Shown here: in pieces, positions 58,603-64,000 of the stretch
Position numbering within the stretch: the stretch's first letter is position 1
Layout: each line of letters opens with the position of its first letter
Assembly: GCA_001600355.1 (NCBI GenBank)
Contig: BCJU01000003.1
Location: 2,670,519-2,734,518, forward strand
Length of the DNA stretch: 64,000 nucleotides
Source of the DNA: Meira nashicola
Taxonomy: Eukaryota; Basidiomycota; Exobasidiomycetes; Exobasidiales; Brachybasidiaceae
Direction: 5' to 3'
Notes under the pieces: generated by a model
The model's input: only the letters and a program-made list of their open reading frames with translations
The model's database searches: none
What the model was told of the DNA's origin: nothing
Position numbers and translations under genes: made by a program

Positions 58603-59598
58603 ATGGCTATTCACGAGTTCATTCGCCGAGCAGGCAATGAAGCTTTAGATATCAATCATACAGTTGCAACGATTGATATCACAACTGCTGCTTCTGATTT
58701 CTTATGGATGGTATTCTCTGTAATGGCAGCAACAACGATTGGAGTTGGTATTTGGGCACAATTTGGAGTTAAACATGGCCAACGTACATTTCATCATTTA
58801 TCAATGATGATTACAGGTACTGCTTCAGTTGCATACTTTTGTATGGCAAGTGATTTAGGTTCAGTTGCAATTCCAGTTGAATTCATTCGTGGAACATATA
58901 ACGCAAATCCAGTAACACGTTCAATTTGGTATGCACGTTACATCGATTGGACGATCACAACTCCTCTTTTATTACTGGAATTATTAATGGTTACCGGTTT
59001 ACCACTTTCTGATATCGTAATTACAATCTTTGCTGATATAGTTATGATTATTACAGGTTTAATTGGTTCTTTAGTTCAATCATCGTATAAATGGGGTTTA
59101 TACACTTTCGGTTGTGTGGCAATGTTATACGTCTTTTATATGTTATACTTCCCAGGTCGTCAAGCTTCTCTTTCTTTGGGTAACGAATTAAGTAAAACAT
59201 ACTTGATCGGTGCAAGCATTTTAAGTTTCTTATGGTTCTTATATCCAATCGCATGGGGATTGGCAGATGGTGGAAATGTTATTAGCCCAACAGGTGAAAT
59301 GGTATTTTATGGCGTTTTGGATTTATTCGCTAAACCAGTTTTCGCTTTAGTACATTTATACTCAATGCGTAAAATTGATTATTCTCGTCTTGAATTAAAT
59401 TCAGGTAAATATTCTGATTTTAGCAAATTACAAGGCGATGTTCCTTCATCATCAGGAGCAGGTAACACAACAACTCAAGAATTAAAAGGAAATCAAACAA
59501 GTCCAGCTCATCCAATCTCTAACGGCAAACCTGCTGATGCTCCACATGGTGCTGTTTCACCTACAACAGGTGCCGAATCAACAGTTCATGGTCATTAA
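58603..59598 (+). CDS. Microbial-type rhodopsin (fungal opsin, Ops/CarO/NOP-1 family)
   Basis: 331 residues, seven membrane helices (about 32-255) and a soluble Gly/Pro/Thr-rich C-tail. Helix C reads ARYIDWTITTPLLLLELL: Arg112, proton acceptor Asp115, Thr119, and Glu126 at the donor position that is Asp96 in bacteriorhodopsin. Helix F has the retinal pocket FLWFLYPIAW (Trp211, Tyr214, Pro215, Trp218). Helix G has VLDLFAKPVFA with Asp240 and the retinal-binding Lys244. Glu232 matches the release-group Glu204. So retinal binding and proton transfer are possible. The donor Glu is as in Neurospora NOP-1 and proteorhodopsins, so pump versus slow sensor is open. Next to a retinal-forming oxygenase. 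No intron. Confidence 0.95.
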   Translation: MAIHEFIRRAGNEALDINHTVATIDITTAASDFLWMVFSVMAATTIGVGIWAQFGVKHGQRTFHHLSMMITGTASVAYFCMASDLGSVAIPVEFIRGTYNANPVTRSIWYARYIDWTITTPLLLLELLMVTGLPLSDIVITIFADIVMIITGLIGSLVQSSYKWGLYTFGCVAMLYVFYMLYFPGRQASLSLGNELSKTYLIGASILSFLWFLYPIAWGLADGGNVISPTGEMVFYGVLDLFAKPVFALVHLYSMRKIDYSRLELNSGKYSDFSKLQGDVPSSSGAGNTTTQELKGNQTSPAHPISNGKPADAPHGAVSPTTGAESTVHGH

Positions 59599-60471
59599 AG
59601 GCTTTAAATACAGTGATTCTCCTTTTCTATTCCCTCCCCCAAGTTCAAGTACCTATATTTGTGTCAATATATACCTTTGTCCACTTTTGACTTGTCTGTC
59701 TTTCTCTAACCCGTATTCATAACTTTCAAATATTATCAATCTCTCATAATTGAAATAATTTTCATCATTAATGAATGAATATTTATCATACACGTTCTAT
59801 AATTTTTTATCTAGATAAGTAGGCTAATGCATCCAGGATCTTTTACTCGAAAACGGTGCAGGCGCGCTGCGCACGCAACGTTAATTAAGCTTGTACATAT
59901 TTTAGTGACGGTAGACTGGGCTTGGGGCCCCGTGTGTGGTGTGGATTGCTGAGTGCAAATTGACGGCGTAGACTTTCCCACCAGTAGTCCAGTGTACCTT
60001 TTATTTTGACTTGAGTCAATGGAAAAGCAAGTGGAATAGACTATGCATGCAACCTGCTACGCTAGAAGGCCATTGCTCGAAAAAAAGTGAGTTTTAATTA
60101 TTAAATATCAAACACGCGTTTTTGACTCGAATTGTGTGGGGACTTCTGCCAAACAAAGCAAGAAACAAAAGAGGCTAGCCTTTGGAGATAAAGTTTACGC
60201 CCTTTCTTAGTCGCTTGTACTCCTTTATGTGTGTGTTAATTCATTTGTGCATATTTCGCATACAATATACAGTTGTCTAAGAGATTCATTTGATTTTTCG
60301 CCATCTACCATCTATTACCACAAAAGAAAGGGCTGCGTGCAAGATTATTGGAGCGGATCTACATTGCAGAAAAGTGCTAGAGTGTTTTTATCATTTTATA
60401 TTCTCCTTCTTCTTTATTGACATAATCACAAAAACCAGTCACCCTTTCTCCTTCTTGGCTTAAACATCATC
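59599..60471. other. Intergenic stretch, no gene seen
   Basis: 873 bp: opsin 3' UTR (very AT-rich, 59740-59820) and septin-like gene promoter. One GCGCTGCGC box at 59864-59872. A short GC-rich patch (gggcttggggccccgtgtg, 59918-59936) stands out. Confidence 0.5.
59864..59872. other. GCGCWGCGC box
   Basis: Reads GCGCTGCGC in gcaggcgcgctgcgcacgca, 270 bp after the opsin stop. Confidence 0.5.
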
Positions 60472-60631
60472 ATGCCTCTCTTTCGAAGGAAGGAAAAACC
60501 TTCTTCTTCACGTCCTCCAACGGCACCGGAAATACCGAAATTAGATTTGATCGATACGCAATCCTTGGTTAATCTGGGTAATGGATTGAATAATGAAGAA
60601 ACGCATTCAACATCTTCAACAAATGGAAACA

Positions 60632-60681
<50 letters not shown>

Positions 60682-63342
60682 GGCGCAAATGGACATCATT
60701 CACAACAAATTCAATCTGCAACAGTAACACAGAAGAATGGCAGAATTGTATCAATGGTGGATGCCAATACTTCTTTGCAGCAGAGTCGTAAATACGAGAC
60801 AATGAATAATATTGCAAACATTCCACCTCAAGAATCATCTAGAACCACAATCGGACATAAACCTAATTCTAGCTCTCTTTCAAGAAGTATGTCACAAGGT
60901 GCTGTGCCATATCATTTACCTTGGACACGTAATTTGGTAAGAGATGATACAGGAGGAATGGCAAGTTTAGATCAAAGTCAATCGAATGATCAACAACAAC
61001 AACCTTCACCTCCATCCGTATCAAAAAGAAAGATGGGACCACCTCCTTCTGCAGCAAATAATCCACATGGATTAGCATCTTTGTTTAATAGATCGTCAGA
61101 CTTTCGTGTTTCTCCAAACAGTATTCCTCAACCAACTGCATCGCAAAGAAGGCATGTGATTGATGCAGCTAGAAGTCAAAGTTTACGAAGGGCAAAAGCT
61201 CCGGCAGAATTGAATTTAATGGTTTTCGGAGCAACTGGAACGGGAAAAACGAGTTTCATTAGAACGTTATTGGCAACTTGTGATCTTTCTTTATGTACGG
61301 ATGAAGCTAAAAGAGCTGCTTCTCTCTTTGGAATATCTCCTGATCATAAACATCCAACTCATGATATGGATCCAATCATGCCTTTACGTACGAAGCAATA
61401 TGAAATCTTGCAGGGGATTGACTTGCATCCAAGCTCACTCATTCCGATTTCAGCTTTAGAGTCTGGAGCAGATTCAACAGGGAGAATATCTTCTGTTAAA
61501 GCTCGACCAGGTTCTATGTTCTCAACAAAAACAAACACGACAAGCGGATTTGGAAGTGGAAGAGTACAATTATCCATTTGTGATACACCTGGAATTGATT
61601 TTGAATTGGAAGATGACTTTGAGATTGAGAAAAAGGTAAATGCAAGCTTACGTCATCTAGAATTCAAATTGAACAAAACTTTATCAGAAGAAAATAAAGT
61701 TCAAAGACAGCCAAGAGGAGATGGATTGATGCACTTGATCTTATACTTTATCGATCCAAGATTTTTAATCGATCGTGTTCATACACGTAAAGCAAAAATC
61801 TTACGTTCTCGTTATGCTTCTACACAAGCTAAAGAAGGAAACAAGAGCAATGATCAACCTCAACAACAAAAGCGTGCTCGAAGTGCTTCGATGGTCGGCA
61901 ATTCCGCTAATGCTGCTGCTGCTGCTCAAGCTGCTATCAATAGTGGTGGTACTTTGAATAAGCAAGCACAAACTGCTCAATTACGTCAATCGATGGAAAA
62001 TATTCAAGCCAAATCTACTCCAACACAGATAAAGCATGGAGCAAAAGATTCAGTTTCAACTGTTGATATGACAAGTTATAACTCTGATTTGCAAGTTAAG
62101 GAAGTGGCGGAGGAAGAATTGGAAGATGAAGATGATTGTGTAGAAGGTTTATCGAGACGTGAATTATTAATCCTTTCTAGGTTGAGCGAACGAGCAAATG
62201 TATTGCCAATTATTGCCAAATCTGATACCTTAACATCCGCACAATTGGAAGAAGTACGAACAGCAGTGCGAAATTCGATTGTTAAAGCAAATATCGATCT
62301 TGGTGCATTTGAAGTGGAAGGCGTTCGTAGAAAGAAGAGAATTCGTCCTCGTGAGCCAAATCCGATCTCTTCTTTCCAACAAAGAGGAGAATTAGAGGAC
62401 AGTACGCCGGAATCATCAGCAGATGCACCTTTAAACTCTGAACCTGTTAAAGTGATCCGAATAAGATCTCGCCGTTCATATAGTGCTCATTCAGGAGAAC
62501 GAATGGCAGCTTCAACAAGTGGTCATTCGATAAGCGGCAATAATGTGTTTGATGATACAGTGGATGATGGCAGTAATTTGGGACATACAACTCCTCTATT
62601 TGACGGCAAAGCAAAAGATGGTGAAGATGAAGACGAAGAAGATACAAAAATTGCTCCTGATTTTTTATCAAAGATGATTCCATTTTCTGTTTTTGTTCCT
62701 GAACCAATAAGAGTACGTGCAAAACAAGCAAATTCTAATCGATACAATTCCAACGTACAAAAACCTGGACCACCAACTCGCAAATTAAGCATGAACAGTA
62801 TAGCAGAAAACTTGCCACCTGTACCCAAATTGCCAGAGGATATTGCAAGTATCAAGAAAGGACGACCAAGCACAGGATCGACAGTTAGTCATAATGATCC
62901 TCACAATGCGGTTAATGGTGAAGAGAATGTTGAAGTGTTGGATGTAGGGAACGAATCGCGAGAGAATGAAGCTGGACGTCAATCTTTGGAAAGTGCTTCG
63001 ATTCATCCTACCTCTAATGGAGATATATCCAGTACAAACGGATCCAATTCTAACTCTATTCAAGGTGCCACATTCTCTTCACCTCCACCACCACCGCCAC
63101 AATCTATGAGATTTGTGAGAGAATTTCGATTTGGAAATGCAAACGTTTTGGATGCACGTCAATGTGATTTCAGTTTAGTGAGAACGTGTATTTTAGGTTC
63201 TCATGTCGAAAAGATGAGAGAAGTTACGAATGATCGATATGAAAGATTCCGAAGTCAAAGATTGGAATTTAGAAGACAAAATATGAAACAATCTTCTGCA
63301 AGTGCTCTTTCTTCAACTGTCGCTGCTTCTCAACCGAATTAA
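60472..63342 (+). CDS. Large septin-like P-loop GTPase
   Basis: 956 residues. A disordered N-part holds a pure 15-Gln run (residues 56-70). Then a septin-type G domain: G1 GATGTGKTS at 253-261, G3 DTPG at 371-374, and G4 AKSD at 582-585 in place of septin AKAD. Around them are septin-like surroundings (LHLILYFIDPRFL, ERANVLPIIAKSDTL) and a conserved C-terminal VLDARQCDFSLVRTCILGSHVEKMREVTNDRYERFRSQRL, which resembles the septin end of the G domain. The G3-G4 spacing is about 210 residues, more than double a true septin, because of low-complexity inserts. No C-terminal coiled coil. A divergent septin relative of unknown assembly; GTP binding is likely. ATG 60472, no intron. Confidence 0.8.
60637..60681 (+). 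repeat. (CAA)15 microsatellite coding poly-Gln
   Basis: Fifteen uninterrupted CAA codons in the septin-like gene. No CAG interruption, so length instability is expected. Lies outside the GTPase domain. Confidence 0.95.
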
Positions 63343-63384
63343 TATGTGCTGTGCTATAATCTAATATACCTGTGTATCTATTCA

Positions 63385-63565
63385 ATACTGTTCTGTACCA
63401 ATTCAATACTGTTCTGTGCAAATATAATACTGTCTTGTACCAATTTCATACTGTTTTGGGCAAATATAATTCTGTTTTGTACCAATTTTATACTGTTTTG
63501 GGCAAATGTGATACTGTTTTGCACCAATTTAACATTGTTTTGGGCAAATATGATACTGTTCTGTC
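63385..63565. repeat. 21-bp minisatellite with two alternating unit types
   Basis: Eight full units and one partial of 21 bp, all starting near ATACTGTT. Odd units contain TACCAATT (variants CACCAATT), even units GGCAAAT or TGCAAAT, so the true period is a 42-bp dimer. It sits between the convergent stops of the septin-like gene (63342) and the metallo-hydrolase gene (63585), within both likely 3' UTRs. Because 21 is a multiple of three, chance ORFs run through it; they are not genes. Confidence 0.92.
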
Positions 63566-63584
63566 TAACAACTTCTTTGTTATT

Positions 63585-64000
63585 TCAGAAATATTGCGTT
63601 TGTCCAATTTCCATAGTAGTGAATTGGTCAATAGGTAAACCTGATTTTCGCATTTCTTCTTTTAGAGTAATTCTTGGTTCATTGTAACCTTCAGCTGCAA
63701 GAGGGAATGAACCCCAATGTATTCCTATGCTTTGTTTTGAACGTACTTGTTTATGAACTTGAATAGCTTCTAATGGATTCATATGAACGGCAGACATGGC
63801 AGTTCTAGGTTTATAAGCACCAATTGGAATTGCTGCAAAATCAATCGGTCCGAATAAATGACCAATTTCTTCAAATGCAGGACAATAAGGAAGTATATCA
63901 TCCGATTTTCCACTTTGAATATGTTCACGAGTTATTTGTCTATAACCTGAATCACCTGCAAAGTATACTTTTTTTCCTTTTGTCTTGTTTTCATCATTTC
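63585..64000 (-). CDS. NAPE-PLD-like metallo-beta-lactamase-fold hydrolase, C-terminal part
   Basis: Open from the window edge down to the stop at 63585; 137 residues visible, the N-terminal part with the HxHxDH zinc motif lies beyond 64000. Seen: VYFAGDSGY (metal-ligand Asp), PAFEEIGHLFGPIDFAAIPIGAY, MSAVHMNP (His ligand region) and IGIHWGSFPL (His ligand). This order is that of N-acyl-phosphatidylethanolamine phospholipase D and its bacterial UlaG-like kin. The enzyme frees N-acylethanolamines from membrane lipid in animals and yeast (Fmp30); fungal members are often mitochondrial. Substrate not certain. Confidence 0.85.
   Translation of the reverse strand, partial: NDENKTKGKKVYFAGDSGYRQITREHIQSGKSDDILPYCPAFEEIGHLFGPIDFAAIPIGAYKPRTAMSAVHMNPLEAIQVHKQVRSKQSIGIHWGSFPLAAEGYNEPRITLKEEMRKSGLPIDQFTTMEIGQTQYF

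Noticed and set aside
63346..63687. Two overlapping ORFs with 7-residue repeats (ILFCTN/ILFWAN)
   Set aside because: They are read straight through the 21-bp minisatellite, whose period is a multiple of three. They lie between two convergent genes and have no conserved part.

Overview
The window is nuclear DNA from a fungus, most likely a basidiomycete. Ustilaginomycotina or a neighbouring lineage is my best guess, but this is an inference from gene content, not a computed placement. The evidence is eukaryote-only genes (DASH subunit Dad4, a CENP-W-like histone fold, Cdc24, retromer Vps35, Get4, Nhp6), a fused lycopene cyclase/phytoene synthase, and short introns (70-78 bp, one of 156 bp) with GT...AG borders. 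The DNA is AT-rich and gene-dense. Most genes are single-exon; I could place introns in four genes. I saw no rRNA, tRNA, transposon, CRISPR array or viral sequence.

Left part (1-19.8 kb). A partial mitochondrial rRNA methyltransferase, an Osh4/Kes1-type sterol carrier and a hexapeptide acetyltransferase come first. A fast-evolving F-box/LRR family follows. Three members lie in tandem on + (3.3-8.5 kb) and two more on - (13.6-14.9 and 18.3-19.8 kb). One member is cut by a single in-frame TGA, one is frameshifted at an A5 run, one has lost its F-box, and one carries two F-boxes. Between the members sit a divergent sugar module (alpha-glucoside-type permease and GH36 alpha-galactosidase sharing a 947-bp promoter with four copies of TTAGCGTR) and a secreted prolyl-oligopeptidase-like protein that has lost its whole catalytic triad.

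Middle part (19.8-50.7 kb). Mostly housekeeping: Nhp6, Vps35, a secreted three-exon nuclease, Cdc24, protein disulfide isomerase, a RanBP2 zinc-finger protein, a small conserved fungal protein, aldehyde dehydrogenase, rhomboid protease, Dad4, a four-exon short-chain dehydrogenase, a CENP-W-like protein and Get4. Two gene-free stretches of about 2.8 and 2.9 kb lie here. They hold most copies of a recurrent intergenic GCGCWGCGC box.

Right part (50.7-64 kb). Four genes form a complete retinal-photoprotein pathway: phytoene desaturase (-), lycopene cyclase/phytoene synthase (+), carotenoid cleavage oxygenase (-) and a microbial-type opsin (+). They are arranged as two divergent pairs. The enzymes would build beta-carotene, cleave it to retinal and supply the opsin, which has the Schiff-base Lys and the acceptor Asp, with Glu at the proton-donor position. 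A very large septin-like GTPase with a pure CAA/poly-Gln tract, a 21-bp minisatellite and the 3' part of a NAPE-PLD-like metallo-hydrolase close the window.
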